Assembly: GCF_900116435.1 (NCBI RefSeq)
Contig: NZ_FPAZ01000002.1
Coordinates: 1 to 64,000, forward strand
Length of the DNA stretch: 64,000 nucleotides
Direction: 5' to 3'
From: Pseudoalteromonas lipolytica
GTDB taxonomy: Bacteria > Pseudomonadota > Gammaproteobacteria > Enterobacterales > Alteromonadaceae
The notes under the pieces were generated by a model. It did no database searches, was not told the origin of the DNA, and saw only the letters and a list, made by a program, of their open reading frames with translations. Below are positions 54,991-64,000 of this stretch, in pieces. Within the stretch, counting starts at the first letter, position 1. The number at the start of each line of letters is the position of its first letter. Position numbers and translations under genes: made by a program.

Positions 54991-55064
54991 AAGTCTGCCT
55001 TATCATTGCGTTATTTGGCTTGCAAACTAAGCTTTAAGGTAATGTAAAACGGACTACACTTTAT

Positions 55065-55433
55065 ATGAAAATCCTTGTCGTTGATGATATGCCCTTAATG
55101 CGTCATGTTTTGATAAACATGCTACGTAGCCTTGATTACAACGACATAACAGAAGCAACGGATGGTTCGCAAGCGTTAGAGTTGTTAAAAAAGCAGCATT
55201 TTGATTTAGTTATCACTGATTTACATATGCCTAAAATGGATGGAAAGTGTTTACTTAATCACATTCGCGAAACCCCCGAGTTTGACGATTTACCCGTTCT
55301 TATGGTGACGTGTGAGGATAGCAAGCAAACAGTCACTGACATGATTGCCGCTAAAGTCAGTGGTTTTATCATTAAGCCATTTTGTCTCAACACGCTGCAA
55401 AAACAGCTAAGTAGAATCGTTAAACCTGCGTAA
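55065..55433 (+). CDS. CheY-like single-domain response regulator
   Basis: A 122-residue receiver domain: acidic pair VVDDMP near residue 5, phospho-acceptor Asp in LVITDLHMPKMDG near 51, Thr/Ser in VTCEDSK near 82 and Lys in IIKPF near 103. No output domain. No kinase is beside it; the next gene encodes a solute-binding protein. It probably acts in motility or a phosphorelay. Confidence 0.92.
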   Translation: MKILVVDDMPLMRHVLINMLRSLDYNDITEATDGSQALELLKKQHFDLVITDLHMPKMDGKCLLNHIRETPEFDDLPVLMVTCEDSKQTVTDMIAAKVSGFIIKPFCLNTLQKQLSRIVKPA

Positions 55434-55462
55434 TAAACCGAATAAGCCTGGAGTTAATTACG

Positions 55463-56275
55463 ATGAAGAACTGGCCAGCCACACTCTGTTTATTTTTCAC
55501 ATGGGCAGCACTGGCTGAATCACAGCCATTAACCTTGTATACCGAATCATTTCCTCCTTATAATTTTGAGGAACATAATCAACCGACGGGTATTAATACT
55601 GAAATAGTTGAGACGCTTTGTAAGCACGCAAAATTAAAATGTGTGATACAGGTGTTGCCTTGGAGACGAGCGATGTCAAAAACGCTTGAGCAGCCGTATT
55701 CTGGTATTTTTTCAACGTCTCGAACAGCACAAAGAGAAGCTCAGTTTCAATGGGTTGGTCCACTGGTGTCGGGGCAATCTTGTTTATATAGGTTAAGTGA
55801 GCGCACAGACATTGAGCTGACAAGTTCACGCTTATTAACTAATTACACAATCGGCGTATCACGCGGCGATGTTTATCAAGCCGTACTTACAGACTTACAG
55901 TTAGTTGAAGGGCATCATTTTTTAACCTACTCAGGTAAATTTGAAGAGTTAAATATGTTTAAACGTGGTAAGCATGATTTATTAATTGGCTCTTCCATGA
56001 CGCTTGCAACACAATTACAAAAAGTGGCTTTAAACCCTGATCAAGTGATACCTGTGCTTGAACTTAACCACCCTGCTTTAGGGGGAAACTATTTGGCTTT
56101 AAACAAATCTGCTCCAGCTAGTGTGGTCAGCGCACTTCAGCGCGCACTCGATACCATGAAAGAAAATGGGCAAATAGCCCCCATTGTTGAAAAGTTTGTC
56201 CCTGCTAATAAGTACCCTCATGTGCAAACCTCTCCTACGGTTGATAGGTGTTTTTACGGTACGGCTGTTTATTAA
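55463..56275 (+). CDS. Periplasmic solute-binding (PBPb/SBP_bac_3) protein
   Basis: A 270-residue protein with a signal peptide (cleavage after ALAES, near residue 20) and a family 3 extracellular solute-binding fold: TLYTESFPPYNFEE near 24, NTEIVETLCKHAKLKCVIQVLPW near 45 (in parts), IGVSRGDVYQA near 130. No ABC permease genes adjoin, so it may be a stand-alone sensor-type protein. Ligand unknown. A 115-bp gap separates it from ggt. Confidence 0.8.
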   Translation: MKNWPATLCLFFTWAALAESQPLTLYTESFPPYNFEEHNQPTGINTEIVETLCKHAKLKCVIQVLPWRRAMSKTLEQPYSGIFSTSRTAQREAQFQWVGPLVSGQSCLYRLSERTDIELTSSRLLTNYTIGVSRGDVYQAVLTDLQLVEGHHFLTYSGKFEELNMFKRGKHDLLIGSSMTLATQLQKVALNPDQVIPVLELNHPALGGNYLALNKSAPASVVSALQRALDTMKENGQIAPIVEKFVPANKYPHVQTSPTVDRCFYGTAVY

Positions 56276-56390
56276 TAATCGGGTGCTGTTTACGAATTCA
56301 ATCGCGTTTTTTTTGCCCTCGGTAGCAAAACCATTGTTTACAGTGACTTTGCTTTTTATAGTGAATAAAACAATAAAATGAGAAATAACC

Positions 56391-58088
56391 ATGAATCCAA
56401 CGCCACTACTAAAAGGGCTTGTGTTAGCGGTATGCTTAGGCGCTGCTGGCACGACACAGGCTTACGACCGTATCACAGGGCATAACTTTGCCAGTCGCTC
56501 AGAAGTTATTGCGCAATCAGGTATGGTTGCAACGTCGCAGCCATTAGCCACACAGGTTGGCTTACAAGTGTTAAAAGACGGGGGCAATGCCATTGATGCA
56601 GCAATTGCAGCCAACGCCGTACTCGGGCTTGTAGAGCCGACAGGGTGTGGTATAGGTGGCGACTTGTTTGCCATTGTTTGGGACAATAAAAGCAAACAGT
56701 TATATGGCTTGAATGCATCTGGCCGCTCACCGAAAAGCCTGACATTTGACACCTTAAAGGCACAAGGCGATATGATCCCCGCCTATGGCCCGTTACCTGT
56801 TTCTGTGCCAGGCGCTGTGGATGGCTGGTTTGAATTACATAATAAGTTCGGTAAAACACCGATGAAAACCTTACTTCAGCCAGCAATTGATTATGCTGAA
56901 AAAGGCTTTCCCGTTTCTGAATTGATTGCCTATTACATGCAAAAAAGTGTTGATGCGCGTGGAAAATACCCTGGGTTTAAAGACGTATACATGCCAAATG
57001 GGGCGATGCCAGAAAAAGGCGATATTTTTAAAAATCCTGCCCTTGCAAATACCTATCGTAAAATAGCGAAGGAAGGACGTGATGCTTTTTACAAAGGGGA
57101 TATAGCAAAAGAAATTAGCCGTTATATGAAAGAAAATGGCGGTTATTTATCGTATGACGACTTAGCTTCACACCACAGTGAATGGGTTAAACCTGTCAGT
57201 GCAGATTACCGCGGTTATACGTTATGGGAATTACCGCCCAACGGCCAAGGCATCGCCGCTCAGCAAATTCTAAATATATTAGAAGGATACGATATTAAAG
57301 GTATGGGTTTTGATAGCCCTGAGTATGTTCACACGTTTGTCGAGGCAAAAAAACTGGCCTTTGCAGACCGCGCTAAATATTACGCCGATCCTGCGTTTAA
57401 TACTATTCCCGTGCAGACCTTGATTTCTCAGCAATATGCCGATGAAAGACGCAAGCTGATTGACCCAAATAAAGCGGCAAAACGTGATCATGCGGGCCCA
57501 GTAGAAGGCGATACTATTTACCTGACGACGGCCGATAAAGACGGCAACATGGTGTCATTAATTCAAAGTAATTATCGTGGTATGGGCTCAGGTATGACCC
57601 CCGCTAAACTGGGCTTTGTATTGCAAAACCGAGGAGAAATGTTTGCACTTAAAAAAGGCCATATGAACCAATATGAGCCGGGTAAACGTCCGTTCCATAC
57701 GATAATTCCAGCCTTTGTGACCAAAGATGGCAAGCCATACATGAGTTACGGAGTAATGGGCGGTGCGACACAACCGCAAATGCATGCGCAAATCTTAATT
57801 AACATGATTGATTTTGGCATGAATTTACAAGAAGCCGGTGACGCTCCACGTATTCTGCACAGTGGCTCATCACAGCCTACAGGCGAAATTATGGAAGACG
57901 GGGGCGTTGTGAGTTTAGAATCAGGTTTTTCGATGGAAACTCGCCGTGAGCTGATGAAAAAAGGCCACACTTTGCAAGACGCTGTTGGACCATATGGCGG
58001 TTATCAAGCTATCTTAAAAGACCTTAAAACAGGGGTGTACTATGGCGCATCTGAAACCCGCAAAGACGGCCACGCCGCAGGGTATTAA
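56391..58088 (+). CDS. ggt: Gamma-glutamyltransferase
   Basis: A 565-residue periplasmic Ntn-hydrolase that cleaves glutathione and other gamma-glutamyl compounds. Signal peptide ends at TTQA (residue 24). AANAVLGLVEPTGCGIGGD near 72 is conserved. Self-cleavage should occur before the Thr in EGDTIYLTTADKDGN, near residue 374, giving large and small subunits. The usual GYG-like end (GGATQPQMHAQ near 460) is present. GAGAAA precedes the ATG. Confidence 0.9.
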   Translation: MNPTPLLKGLVLAVCLGAAGTTQAYDRITGHNFASRSEVIAQSGMVATSQPLATQVGLQVLKDGGNAIDAAIAANAVLGLVEPTGCGIGGDLFAIVWDNKSKQLYGLNASGRSPKSLTFDTLKAQGDMIPAYGPLPVSVPGAVDGWFELHNKFGKTPMKTLLQPAIDYAEKGFPVSELIAYYMQKSVDARGKYPGFKDVYMPNGAMPEKGDIFKNPALANTYRKIAKEGRDAFYKGDIAKEISRYMKENGGYLSYDDLASHHSEWVKPVSADYRGYTLWELPPNGQGIAAQQILNILEGYDIKGMGFDSPEYVHTFVEAKKLAFADRAKYYADPAFNTIPVQTLISQQYADERRKLIDPNKAAKRDHAGPVEGDTIYLTTADKDGNMVSLIQSNYRGMGSGMTPAKLGFVLQNRGEMFALKKGHMNQYEPGKRPFHTIIPAFVTKDGKPYMSYGVMGGATQPQMHAQILINMIDFGMNLQEAGDAPRILHSGSSQPTGEIMEDGGVVSLESGFSMETRRELMKKGHTLQDAVGPYGGYQAILKDLKTGVYYGASETRKDGHAAGY

Positions 58089-58130
58089 GGCAATATAAGG
58101 TAATAAATCATTGCGTTGCAATTGATTGAT

Positions 58131-58151
58131 GACGCGGCTTAAAGCCGCGTC
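58131..58151. terminator. Hairpin after ggt
   Basis: GACGCGGCTT and AAGCCGCGTC form a 10-bp stem with a one-base centre and no T run; weak terminator or operator. Confidence 0.45.
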
Positions 58152-58197
58152 TAGCTCTCGCTGTGAGACTCGCTTTGCGTGGCTTATCAGTTATCGA

Positions 58198-58234
58198 CAT
58201 ACCTACCTATATACCTATCTATCTACCTACCCCA
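58198..58234. repeat. Imperfect tetranucleotide repeat (ACCT/ATCT)
   Basis: A run of TACC and TATC units, for example ACCTACCTATATACCTATC, in the ggt-methyltransferase gap (58089-58505). No gene spans it. Confidence 0.6.
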
Positions 58235-58298
58235 GTAAGACTGACTTTAGAGGTGAACCGTACTTCGTGTGCGAGCGTGCGTATGTTGCGCGATATAT

Positions 58299-58461
58299 AA
58301 TACCATTCCGCAAAAATACTTAATCATTTTGAGTGATTAAACCAGTCGCTACCTACGTTAAAAATTTCTGATTTAGAACAACTAAATAACTAAATTTTTG
58401 CCTTGTTATCAACGCGGTTTTATTGCCTCAAAATAGACCACTTAATTAAGCAGAATGGTAT
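58299..58461. mobile_element. MITE-like repeat with 12-bp terminal inverted repeats
   Basis: Ends ATACCATTCCGC and GCAGAATGGTAT are inverted copies with one mismatch, about 163 bp apart. A further subterminal block ATTTTGAG is inverted as well (left 58325 region, right 58425 region). It lies next to TA-rich DNA and encodes nothing. Inside is the hairpin TTAATCA-TTTTGAG-TGATTAA. TA target duplication is possible but not provable here. Confidence 0.6.
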
Positions 58462-58505
58462 AATCGCGCTGACAATGGAAGTTCAAAGCTTAAAACTTAA
58501 AGAGT

Positions 58506-59168
58506 CTAACTCCCCACCACATACCCAGTGAAACCCAGCACTTTAAAATACTGTTTAGGGGTGCTAAATCCGCTTTCATTCATTAATTCTGAAAAACGAA
58601 TACGGTCTAATGGGTAAAACTCGTGTTCTAGATTGTGTCGGGTGCGCTCTTTGCCGGCATCGGTTAAACCTAGCTGAGTACAAAGCTGTAGTTGTGATTC
58701 GCGCTCAAATTGCGTTTCAGGGCGCATTAAATCGGCAATGAATAAGTTGCCCTGCTTTTTAAGCTTGCTTTTAATCGCTTTTAAAAGCGCTTTTTTATCG
58801 CCATTGTCCTCGACAAAATGCATGACTAATAAACATAATGCTGCATCGGCGCTTGCATCAATATCGTTAATATCGCCATAATGAACCGTTACACGATCAC
58901 TGATGTTATGTTGGCTAAAGTGCTGCTCAGCGATATCCAACATATCTTGAGAAATATCCTGCGCAATAAAACGCCAGCCTGCATTGAGCTTAGCAAGTTC
59001 TATGATCTCTTTTCCGGTGCCTGCACCAATCACTAAAATACACGCGTCATTGTCGAGCGTGCTGACTAGTTGCGCTGCGGTTGCTTGGTGTAATAACGCG
59101 TACCCTGGCACTAAACGCGTTATGCGCTCATCGTAATGACTGGCTTCTTCATGATTAAAAGTTGGCAT
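58506..59168 (-). CDS. SAM-dependent methyltransferase
   Basis: A 220-residue class I methyltransferase. SAM loop CILVIGAGTGKEIIELAKL near residue 43, acidic IAQDISQDMLDIA near 68, YGDIND near 97 and the post-motif LCLLVMHFVED near 112. It lacks strong substrate clues. Its stop is about 410 bp from ggt; sbcC lies 9 bp upstream, so it may be the third gene of the sbcDC transcript. Confidence 0.85.
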   Translation of the reverse strand: MPTFNHEEASHYDERITRLVPGYALLHQATAAQLVSTLDNDACILVIGAGTGKEIIELAKLNAGWRFIAQDISQDMLDIAEQHFSQHNISDRVTVHYGDINDIDASADAALCLLVMHFVEDNGDKKALLKAIKSKLKKQGNLFIADLMRPETQFERESQLQLCTQLGLTDAGKERTRHNLEHEFYPLDRIRFSELMNESGFSTPKQYFKVLGFTGYVVGS

Positions 59169-59177
59169 GCTAATCCT

Positions 59178-62100
59178 TTAAATAACAGAGATGGTTGAGT
59201 AACCACCGGGCTTTTTCGCTACATGTACCTGCGTGGCCACGCGTTCGGTCATTTCAGATACATGCGAAATAACCCCTACTTTACGGCCTTGTGCTTGCAG
59301 CGAATCGAGAGCATCCATCGCGATGCTTAACGTTTCACTGTCCAACGTACCAAACCCTTCATCGATAAACAAAGAGTTTATTTGCACTTTATTCGATGAC
59401 AACGAGGCAAGCCCCAAAGCCAGTGCCAGCGAGACTAAAAACGACTCCCCGCCTGATAAAGTATTAACAGAACGCTGCTCATCGGCCATGTCTTTATCAA
59501 TGATGGCAATATCCAGCGTTTGCCCGATAGCCGTTAATTTGTAGCGCTTGTTTAAAGTGTGTAAGTGGCTATTGGCATAATGCAGCAGTATTTTGAGAGT
59601 TTGCGTTTGCGCTAAGTTACGCATGGTTTTACCACTGGCATCACCCAGCACTTTATTAAGTAAATGCCAGTGCTCGTAGCGCTTTTGCTGTTGCACTAAT
59701 AATTGCTGTTTATCTGCTAATGCTTGGCTATTTTGTTGGTGCGTGTGCAGCTCACTGCCTACTTGCATCAGCGATTGATTCGTATGTTGCTGGGCATTAA
59801 CGGCGTTAGCTAGTTCAGTTTCAGTGTCGCTTTCGCTGTGCTTTGGCTGATCTTTTAAATGCGCCGACTGCGATGAATGCAGCTGTTTTAAAGCTGCTTG
59901 AGTTTCTTTTAGCGCATTTTCTGCCGCGTGGTGCTCGTTGAGTGTTTGCTTTATTGATTCGCTACTGATGCTTAAAAGCGTTGTAATTGCGTCTTCAGAA
60001 AGTGAAGGATGCTGTGCTTTAAACTCGCTAAACCACTGCGTGAATCGTTTTTCAAGCGCAGCTTGTTCATCGCTTAACTCTTTTTCACGCATCGTTAAGT
60101 GGCTTATTTGAATAGCGTGCTCGTCACGTGCTTTAACCGCATTGCTTAGGTGTTGTTGAGCCTGTTGCACTGTTTGCTGTAACGAGTCAATGGCCTGTTC
60201 AAGTTGTGCAATATACTCATCGACCGACATGTTCGCATCGGCAAACAAGGCAATGCGTTTTTCATGCAAATCAGCCTGCTCGTTCTCGGTATGGGCAAGT
60301 TGCGCAGTGCACTTAGCTTTCGCTTCTGCTGCTTCATGTTGCTGAGGCAGTAAATGCGCGATGGTTTGCTCAGTGCTTGTTAGAGCCTTCGTTAGCTCAT
60401 CTGATTGTTGAAGTTTCGTTTGATAGCGTTGCACATCCTCTGCAATAGTCTCTAATAACACCTGCTGCTCATTGAGCTGTTGCCACCAAGGGGCATTTTT
60501 AAAGGTGTCGTCGAGTGTGGTATGCAGTTGCTGATGCTCTGCATTTAGCTCGTTTAAACGCGCTTGTTCAGTGTTGAGTTGCTGCTGTGTTTCACTCAGT
60601 TTTTGCTCTGCTGCATGCAGTGCTTGCCCTTTTTGATTAAACTCTGCTTGTTTGGCTGTTAATGATGTTTGCAGCTGCTGTTGTTGCTCAAGCACTTTAA
60701 AATACTGCTGTTTCTGGCTCGTGAGCTGCTGCTGACGCTCGTTTAATTGCGCCTCGGTTAAATCATTCAGCTCTGTACGATTTGCCGCCATGGTCTGTTT
60801 GAGCGTGTTCTGTTGGTCGGCGAGTTCACTCACCTGCCCCTCTAATGACGCTATTTGCTGAGTGCAGGCTGTCAGCTCATTACTTTTTATTTGCTGTAAA
60901 GCTTGCTGATTATTTAGGTGCTGTTTGGCACTATTAAGTTGCTCAGTAAAATCATTAATGAGCTGACTAAACTGCGCATTAACCACATCATGTTGAAACG
61001 GGTGTTCAGTCGAACCACAAACAGCACATGGCTCACCCGCTTTTAAAGTGGCTCTTAATTGGCTGACCCCTTCACTGGCTCTTAACTGAACTTGCTGTAA
61101 ATTTTTATCACATAGTGTCAGCTGTTGTTGGGCGTTTTCTACATCCTGCCCTATCGCGCTGAGGGCTGTTTGTAACTGTTGTTTATTTTGATTTAAGGTG
61201 TCTGATTGGCTTTGCCACACTTTTAATTGTTGCTGATTACTTTGCCACAGTTGACGCTTTTCAATAAGGTGTTTAATCGCCTCTAGTTGTGCATCTATGT
61301 CGGCCATAGACTGACTATTTAAACGGTCTTTGAAGCTAGCGTCTTGTTCATTCAGCGTTTTTAGTGCGTGCTCAAGCGCTTGATACTGTTTTTGTAATTG
61401 CTGACGACTGTGCTGCTGTTCAGTCACCGTAGGCTGAAGTGACTTTACCGTTTGATTTGTTTTATCAATACGAAGCTGCAGTTGATTAAAGCGGCTTAAT
61501 TCACTTTTATAATATGACCAGTCTTTCGCTAATGGTTGCCACTGCGCATGTGTCGCTAACCAATTAGTGAGCGCTTGTTGTTGCTGATGTTGCTGTTGTT
61601 GCTCAGCCTTTGCCGTATTAAGTTTATTGCTCAGCTCGGTGTTATGCTGGTTCGCTTTTTCGAGTTGTGCTTTTTGAGCGTGTGCTTGCTGGTTCAATAC
61701 CGCCAGTTGTTTATCGTACTCACGTGCTTGGCTAATGATTGGCTGAGCATCTTTTTGCGTTTGTTTCGCTTGCTTTAACTGCTCAGTGTGTTTGTTTAGC
61801 GTTTGCTCTGCGTCACTTATCAGGGCGTTATGATCAATTTTTAAAAGTTGCTCACGGTTTTCTACAAGCTGCACTTGCTGGGCTTTAATTGTTGCTGTGC
61901 GCTCACGGTTATCTTTTATTTCTAAGCACTGCTGCGCTTGTTTGGCTTGCTTTGCCTTGTCTTCAAGTTGTTGTAATTGCTGCTCAGCTTGGTGCTTTGT
62001 GTGTTCCGCTTGCGTTATTTGTTCTGATAGATGCGCCGCCTGTTTATACCAAGTTTGGTATTGCTCCAGCTGCTTTATTTGGTTTTGTAGTTCAGTTTGC

Positions 62101-62828
62101 TTCGTTAATAGCGACTGATGCTCAGCTTGCTTAGCCGCTAACTCTTCGGGGCTTAATACCTTAAAGTTCGCCAAGCTCAGTTTTAATTGCTCAAGAGCCT
62201 GTTGTTGTTCGCGGTGACGTTCAAATATACGTTGCCCAATACGACTAAACTTGTCGGTGCCAGTTAAGCATTCTAACAGTTGTGCCCTTTCATCCCCTGT
62301 GGCTTTCAAAAAGGCTGCAAACTCATGCTGGGCAAGTAACACCGCCCGCGAAAATTGATCAAAGCTTAAACCAATAATGCGCTCTATTTCTTTGCTGGCA
62401 TTACTTCTATCGGCAATTAAGGTTTCGTCAGGCAATGAATGAAGCGTGTGTTGCGCTTGTTGTAATTTGCCATTCGCTTTGTTCCGTGCGCGGCTAAAGC
62501 TCAAGCGAGCACGGTAGTGATGTTTATCTTGGCCTATAAAGTCCACTTCGGCATAGCCCTGCCCTGCCCCACGGCGTAATAAATTTCGCGAGTCATTGAG
62601 CTTGATATTATCGCCATTAAAGTCAATTTTATTACCTGTGTCGCCACGAAGTCTCGCGGTTTTGGTATACAGTGCTAAACAAATGGCATCAAGTAACGTA
62701 CTTTTACCTGCCCCGGTATCGCCCGTAATGGCAAATAGCCCGGCTTCTTTTAATGGCGAAGCTGTAAAATCGACTTCGGCATCGACAATGGATGCCAATT
62801 GATGAACACGTATCGCTAAAATTTTCAT
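59178..62828 (-). CDS. sbcC: Exonuclease SbcC (Rad50-like ATPase)
   Basis: A 1216-residue SMC-like ATPase of the SbcCD hairpin nuclease. Walker A GDTGAGKSTLLDAICLAL near 35, Gln-rich coiled coils on both sides of a zinc hook AGEPCAVCGSTEHP near 600, then ABC signature NTLSGGESFLVSLALALGLA near 1123 and Walker B LFIDEGFGTLD near 1158. Longer than E. coli SbcC (1048), in the coiled coils. Antisense Gln codons give long false ORFs. Starts within sbcD's stop (ATGA overlap). Confidence 0.95.
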   Translation of the reverse strand: MKILAIRVHQLASIVDAEVDFTASPLKEAGLFAITGDTGAGKSTLLDAICLALYTKTARLRGDTGNKIDFNGDNIKLNDSRNLLRRGAGQGYAEVDFIGQDKHHYRARLSFSRARNKANGKLQQAQHTLHSLPDETLIADRSNASKEIERIIGLSFDQFSRAVLLAQHEFAAFLKATGDERAQLLECLTGTDKFSRIGQRIFERHREQQQALEQLKLSLANFKVLSPEELAAKQAEHQSLLTKQTELQNQIKQLEQYQTWYKQAAHLSEQITQAEHTKHQAEQQLQQLEDKAKQAKQAQQCLEIKDNRERTATIKAQQVQLVENREQLLKIDHNALISDAEQTLNKHTEQLKQAKQTQKDAQPIISQAREYDKQLAVLNQQAHAQKAQLEKANQHNTELSNKLNTAKAEQQQQHQQQQALTNWLATHAQWQPLAKDWSYYKSELSRFNQLQLRIDKTNQTVKSLQPTVTEQQHSRQQLQKQYQALEHALKTLNEQDASFKDRLNSQSMADIDAQLEAIKHLIEKRQLWQSNQQQLKVWQSQSDTLNQNKQQLQTALSAIGQDVENAQQQLTLCDKNLQQVQLRASEGVSQLRATLKAGEPCAVCGSTEHPFQHDVVNAQFSQLINDFTEQLNSAKQHLNNQQALQQIKSNELTACTQQIASLEGQVSELADQQNTLKQTMAANRTELNDLTEAQLNERQQQLTSQKQQYFKVLEQQQQLQTSLTAKQAEFNQKGQALHAAEQKLSETQQQLNTEQARLNELNAEHQQLHTTLDDTFKNAPWWQQLNEQQVLLETIAEDVQRYQTKLQQSDELTKALTSTEQTIAHLLPQQHEAAEAKAKCTAQLAHTENEQADLHEKRIALFADANMSVDEYIAQLEQAIDSLQQTVQQAQQHLSNAVKARDEHAIQISHLTMREKELSDEQAALEKRFTQWFSEFKAQHPSLSEDAITTLLSISSESIKQTLNEHHAAENALKETQAALKQLHSSQSAHLKDQPKHSESDTETELANAVNAQQHTNQSLMQVGSELHTHQQNSQALADKQQLLVQQQKRYEHWHLLNKVLGDASGKTMRNLAQTQTLKILLHYANSHLHTLNKRYKLTAIGQTLDIAIIDKDMADEQRSVNTLSGGESFLVSLALALGLASLSSNKVQINSLFIDEGFGTLDSETLSIAMDALDSLQAQGRKVGVISHVSEMTERVATQVHVAKKPGGYSTISVI

Positions 62829-64000
62829 AGCACGTCCTCCGTATTCAACTCATCGATAACGTCGCTTAATAAGTCTTCGAGCTCTTTTGGCACTGCTTGC
62901 CCTGCCATATCTTTATGATTGGCAAAGGCTTGCTCTAACAACGAATGTGGATTGAGGGCTTCGATTTGCGACACATCGTCAAACAAGGCTTGCTCATCGT
63001 CTTGATGATTGCGCTCTTGTCGCACCCGTTCAATCCCACAAAACTTAAGCTGCTTACCTGCCAGCGCTTGTTCAATTTGCTCTCTAAACGTGGTGTCGGT
63101 GTCGTGAGCGCTCAGTTTAACGCGTAAATAGGGCGCTAAGTTTTCATCGCTTAAATCAAGTTCACTCAACAGCTCACACAATTCACTCAGCGGCACACAG
63201 TCTTTTTCGGGGAGCAGTATGACTTTACAAAAGCTCGGTATGTAAAGGGGGTTTACAGTGCAACTTGAATCAGAAAGCTCAATTAACATAACTTGGTGCT
63301 GGTAACGGCGCTCAGAAAAGGACATCGGCATGGGGGTGCCACTGTAACGAATGGTCTCAGACTTGGCGACGGTTTGTGCTTTATGCAAGTGACCAAGGGC
63401 TACGTAATCAGCCTGTTCACTAAAAATGTTAGCCGAAATAGCCTCCTCACCGCCAATCACTAAGTTTCGCTCTGAGTCTGTCGAAATATCGCCGCCTTTT
63501 GCATGGAGGTGTCCCATTACTATTAGCGGTGCTTTCGGTAACTCACCGGCAGCATTTAGTGCATCTTTATAAGCCAGTGCCACTGCTTGGTTGTAACTTA
63601 AAGGCTGCTCTTCTTGGCGATTATAGTGACTTAAATCGCTGCTTCGCAAAAATGGCATGGCAACAACATGTGCTTGGCCATTTTTTGTTGATATAGGCAG
63701 TACGACATCTTTTGGGCTTGCGGTATCGAACCGACCCACCACATGCGTATCAAATTGAGCCAGTAAGGGTTTTGCAGCCATGATACGGTTTGCCGAGTCA
63801 TGATTACCAGCAATAATCACGATGTGTAAATCTGGGCAACGTTGTTTGGTGTTCTTGATAAATTGATAGAGTTGGTTTTCTGCACTCGCAGGCGGTGTCG
63901 CCGTGTGATAAATATCGCCAGCAACGAGTAATAAGTCGATGTGCTGTGCTGCGAGAGTCTCCGTTAACCAGTTTAAAAAAGCCTGATGTTCCTCGAAGCG
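62825..64000 (-). CDS. sbcD: Exonuclease SbcD (Mre11-like), 5' end beyond the window
   Basis: Nuclease subunit of SbcCD, which cuts DNA hairpins at palindromes. The visible 391 residues continue past 64000; the frame is open to the edge (RFEEHQAFLNWLTETLAAQ at the border), so about the first 25 residues are missing. Metal-binding motifs: LLVAGDIYHT, IIAGNHDSANR, VMGHLHAKGG and VALGHLHKAQ. A TGTAAA-N5-TTTACA palindrome lies inside the gene at 63241-63257. Confidence 0.95.
   Translation of the reverse strand, partial: RFEEHQAFLNWLTETLAAQHIDLLLVAGDIYHTATPPASAENQLYQFIKNTKQRCPDLHIVIIAGNHDSANRIMAAKPLLAQFDTHVVGRFDTASPKDVVLPISTKNGQAHVVAMPFLRSSDLSHYNRQEEQPLSYNQAVALAYKDALNAAGELPKAPLIVMGHLHAKGGDISTDSERNLVIGGEEAISANIFSEQADYVALGHLHKAQTVAKSETIRYSGTPMPMSFSERRYQHQVMLIELSDSSCTVNPLYIPSFCKVILLPEKDCVPLSELCELLSELDLSDENLAPYLRVKLSAHDTDTTFREQIEQALAGKQLKFCGIERVRQERNHQDDEQALFDDVSQIEALNPHSLLEQAFANHKDMAGQAVPKELEDLLSDVIDELNTEDVL
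63241..63257. repeat. TGTAAA-N5-TTTACA palindrome copy 6 (intragenic)
   Basis: TGTAAAGGGGGTTTACA, perfect arms, inside sbcD (encodes TVNPLY on the coding strand). Confidence 0.6.

Noticed and set aside
61575-62134. Long Leu- and Cys-rich ORFs on the + strand
   Set aside because: They are antisense to the Gln-rich coiled coils of sbcC; CAG/CAA codons read backwards give Leu codons.
29264-63257. TGTAAA-N5-TTTACA read as TyrR boxes
   Set aside because: The spacer is five, not six, bases in all copies, and locations inside sbcD and the PhyH gene do not fit promoters of aromatic genes.
1-64000. tRNA, rRNA or CRISPR arrays
   Set aside because: No cloverleaf, rRNA core sequence or spaced direct-repeat array was noticed on either strand when reading by eye; a covariance-model scan would be needed for certainty.

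Overview
The window looks like part of the second replicon (chromid) of a Pseudoalteromonas-type marine gammaproteobacterium. I judge this from the AT-rich DNA, protein sequences typical of Alteromonadales (YdiJ, class II DAHP synthase, PP2C-kinase fusion, S9B dipeptidyl peptidase, ArfB, RmuC) and a plasmid-style origin with rep, parA and parB embedded among housekeeping genes. No rRNA, tRNA, CRISPR array or complete insertion sequence was seen.

Layout. 1-11.5 kb: SYLF lipoprotein, a tyrosine recombinase coupled to a CPA1 antiporter, ydiJ, a small PGPGW membrane protein, divergent ppsA/ppsR, and class II DAHP synthase. 11.5-17.5 kb is the replication and partition block: a Tus homologue with three Ter-like repeats in its upstream region, a convergent rep gene, an origin with DnaA boxes and about eleven copies of an 18-bp GATC-N8-ACTAAC repeat, then parA, parB and five more copies of the repeat. 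17.5-29.2 kb: a SNF2/SWIM helicase, rmuC, and mixed metabolic and regulatory genes ending in an S9B dipeptidyl peptidase. 29.2-39.4 kb: a nitrite-assimilation block made of an outer-membrane porin, nirB, nirD, cobA, an ANTAR antiterminator (nasR-like, opposite strand), nirC and a PP2C-kinase fusion. Both nitrite transcription units start with a sigma-54-like promoter and a leader that ends in an intrinsic terminator overlapping a hexaloop hairpin. This matches control by nitrogen status plus nitrite-dependent antitermination. 39.6-49 kb: azoreductase with a LysR regulator, an exported spermidine-synthase-like/thioredoxin operon, and a MarR-HlyD-DUF2955 efflux operon with a double operator. Small genes, including arfB and a secreted chitin-binding-like protein, follow. 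49-53.2 kb: uracil-DNA glycosylase-like, VOC and racemase genes and a Fur-box-preceded DUF3649-PepSY-DUF3325 iron operon. This 4-kb stretch also carries eight further origin-type 18-mers plus one decayed copy, several inside coding sequence. 53.3-64 kb: lipocalin, yaiI, a response regulator, a solute-binding protein, gamma-glutamyltransferase, a MITE-like repeat, a methyltransferase, and sbcC-sbcD (sbcD runs off the right edge).

The most interesting signals are three. First, the 18-mer is spread over at least 39 kb and forms a second dense cluster about 35 kb from the origin, which suggests a remote initiator- or ParB-binding locus. Second, the tus/Ter block sits beside the origin, which suggests fork arrest on one side and one-directional replication. 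Third, the nitrite regulon has two matching sigma-54/ANTAR leaders.
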